Shown: positions 45,647 through 57,135 of the stretch, one piece after another
Layout of the letters: each line of letters opens with the position of its first letter
How positions within the stretch are numbered: position 1 is the stretch's first letter
DNA from: DATAOG01 sp963840925
GTDB lineage: Bacteria > Pseudomonadota > Alphaproteobacteria > Geminicoccales > Geminicoccaceae
Direction: 5' to 3'
Assembly (NCBI GenBank): GCA_963840925.1
Contig: CAWJAY010000032.1
Location: 62,001 to 126,000 of the forward strand
Length of the DNA: 64,000 nucleotides
Notes under the pieces: model-generated
What the model was told of the DNA's origin: nothing
Databases searched by the model: none
Seen by the model: only the letters and a program-made list of their open reading frames with translations
Translations under genes and position numbers: made by a program

Positions 45647-46117
45647 GGTGGCGCCGGATCGCAACGACGGCCGGCGGCGGCACTGGTAGCCGCTGCGCTC
45701 GATGTCCAGAAAGTGGAGACTTCGGGGCGACCCGAGCCCTGCCCCGGACGCCGGGGCCCAGGTCGGCGCCTCGCACAGACTGGCGGCACGGCCAGAGTTG
45801 CCGCCGCCGCACCTCAGACACCCGGCGACGCCGGTTCTGATCACGCGAGCGCTTGCTGCCCAGGTCTCGCCAGCCTGGGTCTGCCGGGCCTCGGCGCCGG
45901 GCTGAAGCTCGCGGGTCGCCTGAACCCCGACATTCCCAATCGCTGCTGATGCCGAGCGCGACCGGGCTCGCCTGTCGACCTCTCGGCATCGACAGCCCGA
46001 CCGCGGCGGTTGCAGCGCGGCTCGCCGCGGGCCCGATCCGGGCCTCGAGCTACGTGTCACCGCGCGAGCACGCCGGTTGCGAGGCTGCGACCCGAGCGGT
46101 CGCCGGTCTGGTGGCGG

Positions 46118-47941
<1,824 letters not shown>

Positions 47942-47968
47942 GGGAAGGCACTCCTGTGTGGCGGAGGT

Positions 47969-49309
47969 TTACGAGCTCGGCCGGCGGCGGGCGCGGACCC
48001 GGGCGGCGCCGTCGGGAATGTCGGTCTGGCGGCCGCGCGCGATGCTCAGGCTGCCGGCCGGCACGTCGCGGTTGATCGTGCTGCCGGCGCCGACGAAGGC
48101 GCCGTCGCCGATCGTGACCGGCGCCACCAGGGCCGAGTTGGAGCCGATGAACACGCCCTCGCCGATCTCGGTCCGGTGCTTGGCGCTGCCATCGTAGTTG
48201 CAGGTGATCGTGCCGGCGCCGATGTTGCTCTTCGCACCGACCCTGGCATCGCCGATGTAGCTCAGATGGTTGGCCTTGGCGCCCGGCTCGAGCGTCGCGT
48301 TCTTGACCTCGACGAAATTGCCGACCTTGGCGCGCGCGCCGATCTCGGCGCCGGGGCGGATCCGGGCGAACGGGCCGATCTCGGCGCCGGGCCCGATCCG
48401 CACGCCCTCGAGGTGGCAAAATGGCAGGATGCGCGCGCCCGCGGCGACCTCGACCCGGGCGCCGAACACGACGTAGGGCCCGACCTCGACGCCGGCCGCA
48501 AGCTCGGTGTCGGCGGCGAAGAACACGGTCTCGGGCGCGGTAAGCGTCACGCCGGCCGCCATCGCCGCCTGCCGGAGCCGGCGTTGCAGGATCGCCTCGG
48601 CGTCGGCGAGCTGGGCCTGCGAGTTGATGCCGAGCCCGGCCTCGTAAGGTCCTTCGATCGCGGTGCAGGCCCAGCCGCGCGCCCGGGCGTGCTCGACGAC
48701 GTCGGTCAGGTAGTACTCGCCCTTGGGCTGCTTGATCTCGAGCGCGTCGAGCAACGGCACCAGCCGCGCCGCATCGAACGCCATGATCCCGGCGTTGCAG
48801 GCGCCATCGCGCTTCAGGGCCGGCTCCGCGTGCCGCTCCTCGACGATCGCGCGCAGCCCGGCCCGGTCGCAGGCGAGGCGGCCGTAGCCGGTCGGATCCG
48901 GCGGCCGGAAGCCGAGCACGGCGACCGCGGCATCGGCTGCGCGGCGGGCTGCCAGCAGCTCCTGGAGGGTCGCCGGGGTCACCAGCGGCGTATCGCCGTA
49001 CAGCACCAGCACCTCGCCGGCCGCCGGCAGCTTGGTGCGCGCCGCCAGCAGCGCGTGGCCGGTGCCGAGCTGCGGCTCCTGCAGCGCGATCGTGACCGGC
49101 AGCGGGCCGCGCCGGGCCTCGGCCGCGACCGGCTCCATGTCCGGGGCCAGGACCAAGACGGTGCGCGCCGGCGCCAGCTCCGCCGCCGTGTTCAGCACGT
49201 GCGCGATCAGCGGGCGGCCGGCAAGCGGGTGCAGCACCTTCGGCCGGTCGGTGCGCATGCGCGTCCCCTTACCGGCGGCGAGCAGGATCACGGTGACCGG
49301 AGCAGGCAT
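47969..49309 (-). CDS. glmU: Bifunctional UDP-GlcNAc pyrophosphorylase / glucosamine-1-phosphate acetyltransferase
   Basis: A 446-residue enzyme. The uridylyltransferase domain has VILLAAGKGTRMRTDRPKVL and VLYGDTPLVTPATLQELLAA. The left-handed beta-helix acetyltransferase domain has hexapeptide repeats (IGPGAEIGPFARIRPGAEIG), YIGDARVGAKSNIGAGTITC then NYDG, and a terminal GVFIGSNSALVAPVTIGDG. I start at ATG 49309, where homologues begin. An in-frame ATG at 49345 is less likely. The product of GlmS, after GlmM, is its substrate, so this operon feeds peptidoglycan and LPS. Confidence 0.96.
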   Translation of the reverse strand: MPAPVTVILLAAGKGTRMRTDRPKVLHPLAGRPLIAHVLNTAAELAPARTVLVLAPDMEPVAAEARRGPLPVTIALQEPQLGTGHALLAARTKLPAAGEVLVLYGDTPLVTPATLQELLAARRAADAAVAVLGFRPPDPTGYGRLACDRAGLRAIVEERHAEPALKRDGACNAGIMAFDAARLVPLLDALEIKQPKGEYYLTDVVEHARARGWACTAIEGPYEAGLGINSQAQLADAEAILQRRLRQAAMAAGVTLTAPETVFFAADTELAAGVEVGPYVVFGARVEVAAGARILPFCHLEGVRIGPGAEIGPFARIRPGAEIGARAKVGNFVEVKNATLEPGAKANHLSYIGDARVGAKSNIGAGTITCNYDGSAKHRTEIGEGVFIGSNSALVAPVTIGDGAFVGAGSTINRDVPAGSLSIARGRQTDIPDGAARVRARRRPSS

Positions 49310-49421
49310 CTCGTTCCGACCTCGGGGCAGACAGCGGCAGATCAACGGCGCGCACTTTGCGAGCCGGATATTGCTGCGTATTTAACGCACCGGATCATTC
49401 GGCAAGGCAAGGACGAAACGT

Positions 49422-50129
49422 TTGCCGGCACCGTTCGCAGCGGTCGTGTTCGATCTCGATGGCACGCTGGTCGACACTGCGCCCGATTTGCACGCGCATC
49501 TGAACGAGGTGCTGGCCGAGCAGGGTCGACCGGGCCTTGAGCTGGCCGAGATCCGGCCGATGATCGGCGACGGCGCTAGGGCATTGCTCGAGCGCAGCCT
49601 GCGCGCCTCGGGCGGGCTGCCGCCCGGGCTCGACCTCGAGCGCCTGTTCGCGGAGTTTCTGCGCCGCTACACCGCGGCCCCGGCCCGCTTCGGCGGGGCT
49701 TTCCCGGGAGTGGTCGCGGTGCTCGAGGAGCTGACCGCGGCCGGCGTCCGCCTCGGGGTCTGCACCAACAAGCCGCAGGCGCCGACCGACCGGCTGCTCG
49801 CGGCGCTCGAGCTCGACCGGTTCTTCGCCGCGGTGATCGGTGGCGATGCGCTCGCGGTGCGCAAGCCGGACGCCGGTCATCTGCGCACGGTGCTCGCGCG
49901 GCTGGGCGTCGAGGCGCCGCGCGCGGTCCTGGTCGGGGACAGCCAGACCGACCTGCTCACGGCGCGGGCTGCAGGCGTGCCGTGCGTACTGGTCAGCTTC
50001 GGCTACACGCCGGTGCCGGCGCAGGATCTCGGCGCCGATCGGGTGATCGACGACATGGCCGAGCTCGGTGCCGCCCTCGCCGCGCTGGGCGTCAAGCGCA
50101 CGCTCCGCTCGGCGCCCTCGCCGGCTTGA
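49422..50129 (+). CDS. gph: Phosphoglycolate phosphatase (HAD family)
   Basis: A 235-residue HAD phosphatase. Motif I is VVFDLDGTLVDTAPDLHAHL, motif II LGVCTNKPQA, motif III Lys in ALAVRKPDAGHL and motif IV VLVGDSQTDLLTARAAGVP. It dephosphorylates 2-phosphoglycolate in DNA-repair or photorespiratory-type metabolism. The only start that fits homologues is TTG at 49422, since there is no ATG nearby. It is divergent from glmU with 112 bases between starts. Confidence 0.88.
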   Translation: MPAPFAAVVFDLDGTLVDTAPDLHAHLNEVLAEQGRPGLELAEIRPMIGDGARALLERSLRASGGLPPGLDLERLFAEFLRRYTAAPARFGGAFPGVVAVLEELTAAGVRLGVCTNKPQAPTDRLLAALELDRFFAAVIGGDALAVRKPDAGHLRTVLARLGVEAPRAVLVGDSQTDLLTARAAGVPCVLVSFGYTPVPAQDLGADRVIDDMAELGAALAALGVKRTLRSAPSPA

Positions 50130-50169
50130 CACCGGTCGGAGGCCCCTCCTATAGCGATCCGACGCAGAC

Positions 50170-50244
50170 GGGCGGTTAGCTCAGCGGGAGAGCACTCGCT
50201 TCACACGCGAGGGGTCGCTGGTTCAATCCCAGCACCGCCCACCA
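50170..50244 (+). tRNA. tRNA-Val (anticodon CAC)
   Basis: A full cloverleaf: acceptor GGGCGGT/ACCGCCC, D arm GCTC/GAGC, anticodon stem CTCGC/GCGAG with loop TTCACAC (anticodon CAC at 50202-50204), T arm GCTGG/CCAGC with TTCAATC. Discriminator A is followed by an encoded CCA at 50242-50244. It lies between gph and lptF. Confidence 0.96.
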
Positions 50245-50410
50245 CCGCGCAGTCCTCCCAGGCCGGCGGGTCGGGCGAGCCCGGACCGGCGCCGGGCGGG
50301 CGAGGTCATCCCCTGGAAACAACGGTGCCAAGGGCTAGTTTGGCGGAGGTCCGGGCGACGTGTGCGGGCCCGGCCGGGCTCGGCCGGCGCGCCGGCGGGT
50401 ACCCGCTGCC

Positions 50411-51532
50411 GTGCTGACCATCGTCGATCGCTACCTGCTCCGCCAGATCATCACCAGCTCCCTGGTCATGACCCTGATCGGGCTCGTGATCCTGCTGCTC
50501 GAACGCGTGCTGCAGCTGTTCAGCCTGGTCGCCAATCCGAACCGGGCGTTCGCCTACGTCGGCCAGATGCTGTTGCTGCTGCTGCCGCATTTTTTGAGCA
50601 TGGCGCTGCCGGCCGCGTTCTTCTTCGGCATCTTGCTCACCTTCCGGCGCCTGAAACGGGACAGCGAGCTGGTCATCCTGGCCGGCACCGGGCGAAGCCC
50701 TGGTCGGCTCCTGGCGCCGGTCATGGGCCTGGCGATTTTGACCGCGGCGCTCGCCGCGCTGATCGTCGGCTGGCTCAGCCCCCATGCGCGGTATGCCTAC
50801 CGGGCGCTCAAGCAGCAGGTGGCAGAGGCCTCGCTGACCGCGGCGGTGCGCGGCGGCACGTTCATTCATACCGGCGATCTGACCTTCTTCGCCCAGGGTT
50901 CGACGCCGGCGGCCGACGGCCTGCGACTGGACAAGGTGTTCGTGTATCAGGACGAGCCCGACGGCGGGGCGACCGTGGTCACCGGTCAGAGCGGCCGGCT
51001 CGGTCAGCTCGAGGACGGCGGCAGCCCGCTTTTGATCCTGGAGCAGGGCGAGCGGGCCGAGCTGCCGGCCGCCGGCCCGCCGAGCACCGTGACCTTCGCC
51101 AATCTCAGCTGGCCAGTGGGCTCGGAGGACGGTCCGGGCTACCGGCCGCGCGGCCTCGACCAGCGCGAGCTCACGCTGGGCGAGCTCTGGACCCGGCCGG
51201 CGAGCGCCACGAGCCGACCGAGCGCGGCCGAGATCGCGGCCGAGCTGCATGGGCGCCTGGTGTTGATCGCATCGGTGCCGATCCTGCCGCTGCTGGCGGC
51301 GCCGCTGGCGCTGATCGGCGGCCTGCGCAGCCAGCGCAGCGGCCTCGTGATCGGCCTGGCGATCCTGGTCTTCTACTATGAGGCGCTGAACTTCGGCCAG
51401 GCTTTGGGCAAACGCGAGCTGCTCGCGGCCTGGATCGGACTCTGGCTGCCGTTCCTGGCGCTGGCCGCCGGCGGCGGCTGGCTGTTCGTGCACACGCTGC
51501 TGGGCGTCCAGCCGACGCTGCGGCGCGGCTGA
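50411..51532 (+). CDS. lptF: LPS export permease LptF
   Basis: A 373-residue membrane protein of the LptB2FG extractor that pulls LPS from the inner membrane. The N-terminal LTIVDRYLLRQIITSSLVMT and LALPAAFFFGILLTFRRL-like segments and C-terminal helices (LVLIASVPILPLLAAPLALI) enclose a periplasmic beta-jellyroll (about residues 130-265). GTG 50411 gives the usual start just before DRYLLRQ. An in-frame start at 50360 would add a proline/arginine-rich leader and is less likely. lptG follows after 25 bases. Confidence 0.9.
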   Translation: MLTIVDRYLLRQIITSSLVMTLIGLVILLLERVLQLFSLVANPNRAFAYVGQMLLLLLPHFLSMALPAAFFFGILLTFRRLKRDSELVILAGTGRSPGRLLAPVMGLAILTAALAALIVGWLSPHARYAYRALKQQVAEASLTAAVRGGTFIHTGDLTFFAQGSTPAADGLRLDKVFVYQDEPDGGATVVTGQSGRLGQLEDGGSPLLILEQGERAELPAAGPPSTVTFANLSWPVGSEDGPGYRPRGLDQRELTLGELWTRPASATSRPSAAEIAAELHGRLVLIASVPILPLLAAPLALIGGLRSQRSGLVIGLAILVFYYEALNFGQALGKRELLAAWIGLWLPFLALAAGGGWLFVHTLLGVQPTLRRG

Positions 51533-51557
51533 GGCGCCGTGCCCGGAACGGCCCCGC

Positions 51558-52655
51558 GTGGCCTCGGTGCTGAGCCGCTACATCGCGCGCCGGCTGCTCG
51601 CCCGGGCGATCCTGCTGCTGCTCGGGCTCGCCGCCCTGATGGTGATCCTCGATTTCCTCGCCAACGGCGATCAGGTGCTCGCGGACAGCGATCGCATCCT
51701 CGAGCCGGTGCTGCGCTACACCGTCCTCCGCCTGCCGGAGATCCTGGCCCAGGTGCTGCCGATCACGGCCATGCTCGCGTGCCTGCTGACCTTCGCCGAG
51801 CTCGCGCGCCACAGCGAGCTGACCGCGATCGCGGCCGCCGGCGTGTCCCGGGCCCGGCTCGCGGCCGCCGTGCTGCCGGTCGCGCTGCTGATCGCGGCGA
51901 CCCAGTTCCTGATCGAGGATCAGGCGGCGCCGGCCGCGGTCGCCAAGCTGCGCGACTGGGGGATCGGCGACTACGCGCGGGCCGAGGACGCGCCCGCCGC
52001 CTGGCTCCGCCATGGCGACGACATCCTGCGCGTCCGCACCGTGGACCCGGGAGCCGGGCGGATCGACGGCCTGACCATCTTGCGCCGGGACCCGGACGGC
52101 AATCTGGTCGCCCGCCTCGCGGCGCCAAGTGCCACCTACGAGGACGGCGGCTGGGTCCTGCATGACGTGACCTGGTCTTGGGTCCGATCCGGCGAGATCG
52201 AGCAGCAGGATCGCGTGCGCTGGTCCGATGGTCTCGAGCCGGAGCTGTTGGCCTCGGTGTTGGCCGAGCCACGCGAGGCGTCGCTCAGCCAGCTGCTGCG
52301 TGCGCTCCGCGCGCCGGGGCTTGGAACCCAACCGAGCTATCGCTACAAGCTCTGGCTGCAGGAGCGGCTGGCCGCGCCGGTCACGACGGTCGCGATGATC
52401 CTGATCATCGTCGCTCTGGCGCGGCCGCTGAGCGGACGCGCGGCCCAGGGGTGGTTGATCGCGCTCGGCGTCGCGGTCGGGTTCGTCTGCTGGACCTTCG
52501 ATGGTCTGGTGCTCACGATCGGCGATCTCGGCCTGCTGCCGCCGGCAATGGCGGCCTGGGCACCGCTCGCGGTGTTCGCGGCGAGCGCGGTCTCGCTGTT
52601 CTTGCGGCAGGAACGGCGCCCGGCGGCGGGCCGCTGGCTCGGGACGGAAGCGTGA
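51558..52655 (+). CDS. lptG: LPS export permease LptG
   Basis: A 365-residue partner of LptF with the same architecture. The N-terminus is LSRYIARRLLARAILLLLGL, then LPEILAQVLPITAMLACLLT and FAELARHSELTAIAAAGVSR, the coupling-helix region. A periplasmic domain and C-terminal helices (PVTTVAMILIIVALARPLSG) follow. The start is GTG 51558. The lptF-lptG operon shows that the organism makes LPS exported by the Lpt bridge. LptB is not in this window. Confidence 0.92.
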   Translation: MASVLSRYIARRLLARAILLLLGLAALMVILDFLANGDQVLADSDRILEPVLRYTVLRLPEILAQVLPITAMLACLLTFAELARHSELTAIAAAGVSRARLAAAVLPVALLIAATQFLIEDQAAPAAVAKLRDWGIGDYARAEDAPAAWLRHGDDILRVRTVDPGAGRIDGLTILRRDPDGNLVARLAAPSATYEDGGWVLHDVTWSWVRSGEIEQQDRVRWSDGLEPELLASVLAEPREASLSQLLRALRAPGLGTQPSYRYKLWLQERLAAPVTTVAMILIIVALARPLSGRAAQGWLIALGVAVGFVCWTFDGLVLTIGDLGLLPPAMAAWAPLAVFAASAVSLFLRQERRPAAGRWLGTEA

Positions 52656-52728
52656 GCGGGGTGGTGCGGCTTGAGCATCGGGTGGCGGCCGCGCGCGGTC
52701 TGCGGGTCCGGCGCCGCGGTCGAGCGTG

Positions 52729-54468
52729 ATGCGCCGGATCTTTCAGATCTTCACGAGCGTGCCGGGCTGGTCCAAGTGGACCGTGACCGCGAGCCTGTTG
52801 CTCGCTAACCTGGTCGAGGGCCTCGGGCTTGCGAGCCTGTTGCCGGCGCTCACCGTTCTGATGAACGACAGCAGCGGCCAGACGACGCTGGTCCACCGGC
52901 TGGTCTATGGCGCGCTGAACGCCATCGGCCTGCCGGCGAACCTGGAAACGTTGCTGCTGGTGGTCGTGTTCGGGGTGATCGGCAAGGCGGCGCTGCTCGT
53001 GCTCGCGATGGTCCGGGTCGGCTACGCGGTCGCCGAGGTCGCGACCAACCTGCGCACCACGGTCGTGCAAAGCCTGCTCGAGGTGAAGTGGTCGTACTTC
53101 ACCCGCCAGCCGGTCGGCCGCTTCGCCAACGCGATGAGCCAGGACGCGAGCCGCGCCGCGCGCGCTTACATGCTGGCCACGATGTGCGTGGCCTCGCTGG
53201 TCGAGACGGTCGTGAGCGTCAGCCTCGCGTTCCTGATCTCCTGGCGCTTGGCGCTGATCGGCATCGCGGTCGGGACCATGATCCTGTTCATTCTCGGCCC
53301 GCTGGTCCGGATCGCCAAGAAGGCCGGTCGCCGGCAGCAGACCAGCACCCAGGCCTTCGTGACGCTGTTGAGCGATACCCTGATCGGCATCAAGCCGCTC
53401 AAGGCGATGGCGCGCCAGGCGCACTTTCTGCGCCTGCTGGAAAAGCGGGCCCGGACCCTGCGCCGCGCGCTGCGCCGGCAGGCGGTGGCCGAAAACCTGA
53501 TGAACGAGCTGCGTGAGCCGATTTTCGTGCTGTTCGCGGTCGTCGGCATCTATTTGGCGCAGGCGCATCTGTCGATGCCAACGCCCGAGTTGATCGTCAC
53601 CGCTTTGCTCTTATACCGGACGGTGGCCTCGCTCGGCCGCGTCCAGCGCCAGCTCCAGAGTGCGGTGATCTTGGAAGCCTCACATCGGGCGGTGCATCAG
53701 ATGATTGCCGAGGCCAAGGCCGAGCGCGAAGCGTTCGTCGGCCGGCGGACCCCGACCCTGAACCGCGGCCTGACGCTCGAGGCGGTGTCGTTCGGCTTCG
53801 GCGAGCGGCTGGTGCTCGACCAGGTCTCGATGATCATTCCGGCCGACCGGCTGACCGTGATCATGGGCGCCTCAGGCGTCGGCAAGACCACGATCGTCGA
53901 TCTCGTGCTCGGCCTGTATGCGCCGCAGCGGGGCCGCATTCTGGTCGACGACGTGCCGCTCGCCGAACTCGATCTGCTCGCCTGGCGCGGCCTGATCGGC
54001 TACGTGCCCCAGGAACTGGTTCTGCTGCACGACACGGTGTTCGCCAATCTCGCGCTAGGCGATCCCGAAATCACGGCCGCAAAAGCAATTCACGCGCTCG
54101 AGACCGCGGGTGCCTGGCCGTTCGTCGCCTCGCTGCCCGATGGCCTGATGACGACGGTCGGCGAGCGTGGCCTGCAACTCTCGGGCGGCCAGCGCCAGCG
54201 GATCGCGCTCGCCCGCGCGCTGCTGTTCAAGCCGAAGCTTCTGATCCTCGACGAGGTGACCAGCGCGCTCGACCCGGCGACCGAGGCCGAGATCTGCACC
54301 AACGTCCGCGCCCTCGACGGCAGCTTCACGATCGTCGCGATCACCCATCGGCCGGCCTGGATCGAGATCGCGGACCGGCTGTACCAGGTCTGCGCCGGCG
54401 GCGTGCGCCTGATAGCCGAGCCCGAGCAGCGGCTCTCGGTCCTGGCGGCGACCTCCGGGATCGACTGA
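52729..54468 (+). CDS. ABC transporter, fused membrane and ATPase domains
   Basis: A 579-residue half-transporter of the MsbA/glycan-exporter type. Six TM helices are in the first 320 residues. The ATPase domain has Walker A IMGASGVGKTTIVDLVLG, Q-loop YVPQELVLLHDTVFANLALG, the signature LQLSGGQRQRIALARALLF, Walker B LLILDEVTSALDPATEAEIC and the H-loop VAITHRP. Its position at the head of a glycosyltransferase/methyltransferase cluster suggests export of a lipid-linked glycan or glycolipid. The start is the ATG at 52729, next to a GTG one codon upstream. Confidence 0.88.
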   Translation: MRRIFQIFTSVPGWSKWTVTASLLLANLVEGLGLASLLPALTVLMNDSSGQTTLVHRLVYGALNAIGLPANLETLLLVVVFGVIGKAALLVLAMVRVGYAVAEVATNLRTTVVQSLLEVKWSYFTRQPVGRFANAMSQDASRAARAYMLATMCVASLVETVVSVSLAFLISWRLALIGIAVGTMILFILGPLVRIAKKAGRRQQTSTQAFVTLLSDTLIGIKPLKAMARQAHFLRLLEKRARTLRRALRRQAVAENLMNELREPIFVLFAVVGIYLAQAHLSMPTPELIVTALLLYRTVASLGRVQRQLQSAVILEASHRAVHQMIAEAKAEREAFVGRRTPTLNRGLTLEAVSFGFGERLVLDQVSMIIPADRLTVIMGASGVGKTTIVDLVLGLYAPQRGRILVDDVPLAELDLLAWRGLIGYVPQELVLLHDTVFANLALGDPEITAAKAIHALETAGAWPFVASLPDGLMTTVGERGLQLSGGQRQRIALARALLFKPKLLILDEVTSALDPATEAEICTNVRALDGSFTIVAITHRPAWIEIADRLYQVCAGGVRLIAEPEQRLSVLAATSGID

Positions 54469-54593
54469 AGGAGGCCCCGTCCAGGGTTCGTCTGAACTCA
54501 ACATGCGGTGGAGCGGCGCGGCCGCGGGCCTGCCGGTTCCAGAGTGACAGACCCCGCCGATCATGCTATCCCCCGGGCCGTCGGCCGGAGCGC

Positions 54594-54896
54594 GTGGCAA
54601 TGCTCGCGCCAGCTCATTCTATGCAGAGGAGCATCTCGACGACGATGGCCATCGATGGCGGCCTCGGGCCCCTCCTTGTCAGGGCGGGCTCCAACGTCAA
54701 TCGGATGATCTTGATCGAAATGCTTTGGATCGGTGTCATCGGGCGCCGAAGCGGCCGCCTCGATTGCTTCGTCGGTCCGGCCGAAAGCGGACGACGCGCG
54801 CAGTTCGCCAGCAAGCAGCCAATGCTGGTCTTTCACGACAAGATCAGGGTCGGGCGGTTTCGCCAGCCACTTGAGCCTGCGGGTGAGCCGGGCTGA
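54594..54896 (+). CDS. Uncertain small open frame between ABC exporter and glycosyltransferase
   Basis: A 100-residue open frame from ATG 54594 with GC-rich third positions. It shows no domain, signal peptide or TM helix that I recognise (LVRAGSNVNRMILIEMLWIG is hydrophobic but short). A minus-strand frame covers the same DNA, with less favourable codon use. The rest of 54469-55056 holds no gene. Treat it as tentative. Confidence 0.25.
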   Translation: MAMLAPAHSMQRSISTTMAIDGGLGPLLVRAGSNVNRMILIEMLWIGVIGRRSGRLDCFVGPAESGRRAQFASKQPMLVFHDKIRVGRFRQPLEPAGEPG

Positions 54897-55056
54897 TCAG
54901 GACCGGGCATGTTGTTCGCCTGGCCCGCCGCGCGACACAACATCGCGCGGAAAGTTTCGGCTCCGCCGGTCTCGACGGGATTTCGCGATTTGGCTCGACT
55001 GCATTCGTGGAGTCCGGCAACTGTCGCGCATCTGCCCCTTAAGTGGGAGTAATGAC

Positions 55057-56367
55057 ATGGGCATGACCCAGCCGGCGGAGCTTGAGCCGCAGACCGCGGT
55101 CGCCCCGGCCCGGCTCGACGCCCATTTGGCGTTTCTGCTCGGTGATCTGAGCGGCGGCGGCCTGCAGCGTATCGTCACGATCCTCGCCCGGGAGCTCGCC
55201 GAACGGGGGGCGCGGATTGAGATCCTCGTGTGCGCCGCGAACGGCGAATTTCAAGCGGATCTGCCGCCGAGCGTCGCGGTCATCGAGTTGCGTAAGGGCA
55301 ACGCGCTCGCGGCCCGCTTCGCGGCCCTGCGCGCGGACCCCACTGCCATCCCAGCGCTGCTCCGACCGCTCTTCAGTCGCAAGCACGGCTCGCGGTCGAT
55401 CCCCTACCTGCCGTCGCTCGTCGACTACCTGCGCCACGCCCGCCCCGACACGCTATTTGCGGCCACCCCCAACCTCAACATAGAGGCTGTGCTGGCGCGC
55501 CGGCTGGCGCGGGTTGAGACCCGGATCGTGCTCAGCGAGCGCAGTCACTTCTCGAGCGGCAAGCCGCGCAAGGACTGGCGCCGGCGCCATCTCAGCCCGG
55601 TGATGCGCCGCACCTACCTGCAGGCGGACGCGATCGTCGCGGTCTCCGGCGGGGTCGCCGACGATCTGATGCGCTCGGTCGGGATTCCGCGCGCGGCGAT
55701 CACGATTCTGCATAACCCGACGCTGACCCCCGATCTCGCAGCCCGACGGGCGGAGCCGGTCGAACACCCATGGTTCGCTCCCGGCGGGCCGCCGGTGCTG
55801 CTCAGCGTGGGTCGGCTCGCGCATCAGAAGGACCACCCGACCCTGCTGCGTGCCTTCGCCCGGTTGCGGCAGCGCCGCCCGGCCCGATTGATGATCGCCG
55901 GCAAGGGCAGCCCGAAGCACATCGATCGTGTCTACCAGCTCGCGGCCGAACTCGGGGTCCGAGGCGATGTCGAGGTCCTGGGCTTTCTGCACAATCCATT
56001 GCCTTACATGGCCCGGGCGACGCTGTTCGTGCTGTCGTCCCGGTTCGAGGGGTTCGCCAACGTCGTGCTCGAGGCGCTCGCGTGCGGCACTCCGGTCGTG
56101 AGCACCGATTGTCCGAGCGGGCCGCGCGAGATTCTGGACGACGGGGCCTTCGGCGAGCTGGTCCCGGTCGGCGATGATGGCGCGCTGGCCGAGGCGATCG
56201 AGCGGACGCTCGATCACCCGCCCGATCCCCGCCGGCTGCGCGCGCGCGCCGCGGTGTTCGACTACGACGAAGCGATCGGGCGCTACCAGGCGGTGCTGCT
56301 CGGGCCCGCGCACGCGACCCGGCGCGGTCTGCCAGCGCCCGACGAGCCGACCGGCGCCCGAGCTTAG
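55057..56367 (+). CDS. Glycosyltransferase family 4 (GT-B fold)
   Basis: A 436-residue enzyme. AHLAFLLGDLSGGGLQRIVT then ILARELAERG is the acceptor-domain N-terminus with the GGLQR loop. The donor domain has VLLSVGRLAHQKDHPTLLRA, MIAGKGSPKHIDRVYQLAAE and SSRFEGFANVVLEALACGTP, whose E-x7-E motif binds the nucleotide sugar. It transfers an activated sugar to a surface glycan. The ATG at 55057 has GTGGGAG upstream. The methyltransferase gene at 56376 follows after eight bases. Confidence 0.88.
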   Translation: MGMTQPAELEPQTAVAPARLDAHLAFLLGDLSGGGLQRIVTILARELAERGARIEILVCAANGEFQADLPPSVAVIELRKGNALAARFAALRADPTAIPALLRPLFSRKHGSRSIPYLPSLVDYLRHARPDTLFAATPNLNIEAVLARRLARVETRIVLSERSHFSSGKPRKDWRRRHLSPVMRRTYLQADAIVAVSGGVADDLMRSVGIPRAAITILHNPTLTPDLAARRAEPVEHPWFAPGGPPVLLSVGRLAHQKDHPTLLRAFARLRQRRPARLMIAGKGSPKHIDRVYQLAAELGVRGDVEVLGFLHNPLPYMARATLFVLSSRFEGFANVVLEALACGTPVVSTDCPSGPREILDDGAFGELVPVGDDGALAEAIERTLDHPPDPRRLRARAAVFDYDEAIGRYQAVLLGPAHATRRGLPAPDEPTGARA

Positions 56368-56375
56368 ATCCGATC

Positions 56376-57089
56376 ATGTCCAGCCATGCTGAGCGCTATT
56401 TGAGCGAAAGCCCTCCCCGCCGCGGTGTCAGCGGCTGGCATCGCTTGTATCTGGACCTGCTCCGGCACGATCCCGAGATCGAGGTCCTGGTCGCAGGTGC
56501 CGGCGCGCCTGACTTCCTGCAGATGGTCCCGGCGAGACGCCGGGTTGCGCTCGACGTCAGCGATCTGTTCCGGGCGGAGTTCGAGGCCGCGGGCATCATG
56601 TTCCACCGCGCCGATCTCGAGCGCGATGCGGTTGATGGGCTCGGCCGCTTCGACGTGGTCGTCTGCTCGGACGTCTTCGAGCACCTGTTGAGCCCCGGCA
56701 CCGCGCTCGCCAAGCTCGCGGGCGTGCTGCGGCCCGAGGGGGTCCTGCTTGCCCATGTGCCGAACGAGTTCCGCCTGCGCCACCTTGTCAAAGTCATGCT
56801 CGGTCGGGATGACAGCCTGTGCTTTCATCGCCATCAGGAAGAATGGACCGATCCCCACCTGCGCCGCTTCACCGAGCGCGGCTTCGGCAAATTCCTGAGC
56901 ACGACCTTCCGCTTCAATCTGAAGATCCACGATCTGAGGTACAGCCGGCAGAACCGGCTGCTCGAGCGCATCTTCGGCAGCGTGCCGTATTGCCTGCAAC
57001 CCGGCCCGGCGTTCGTCTCGAGCAACTCGAAGGCCGCCTACGACCGCTACTGCCGGGTCAAACAGATGTTGGCCACGCGGAGCGCCTGA
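56376..57089 (+). CDS. Class I SAM-dependent methyltransferase
   Basis: A 237-residue protein with Rossmann-type motifs: EVLVAGAGAPDFLQMV (motif I, slightly divergent), RVALDVSDLF, FDVVVCSDVFEHLLSPGTAL and VLRPEGVLLAHVPNEFRLRH. It probably methylates a sugar or a glycan end. It lies between two glycosyltransferases, 8 bases after the first. The start at ATG 56376 is well supported. Confidence 0.8.
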   Translation: MSSHAERYLSESPPRRGVSGWHRLYLDLLRHDPEIEVLVAGAGAPDFLQMVPARRRVALDVSDLFRAEFEAAGIMFHRADLERDAVDGLGRFDVVVCSDVFEHLLSPGTALAKLAGVLRPEGVLLAHVPNEFRLRHLVKVMLGRDDSLCFHRHQEEWTDPHLRRFTERGFGKFLSTTFRFNLKIHDLRYSRQNRLLERIFGSVPYCLQPGPAFVSSNSKAAYDRYCRVKQMLATRSA

Positions 57090-57135
57090 TGGCGGCCGCG
57101 ACCGATGGCCAGCGGTTGCAGCCGCGCGCCCGAAC

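Noticed and set aside
54561..54836. A minus-strand frame of about 91 codons in the gap before the GT4 gene
   Set aside because: Codon use is less favourable than that of the overlapping plus-strand frame, and it has no recognisable motif.
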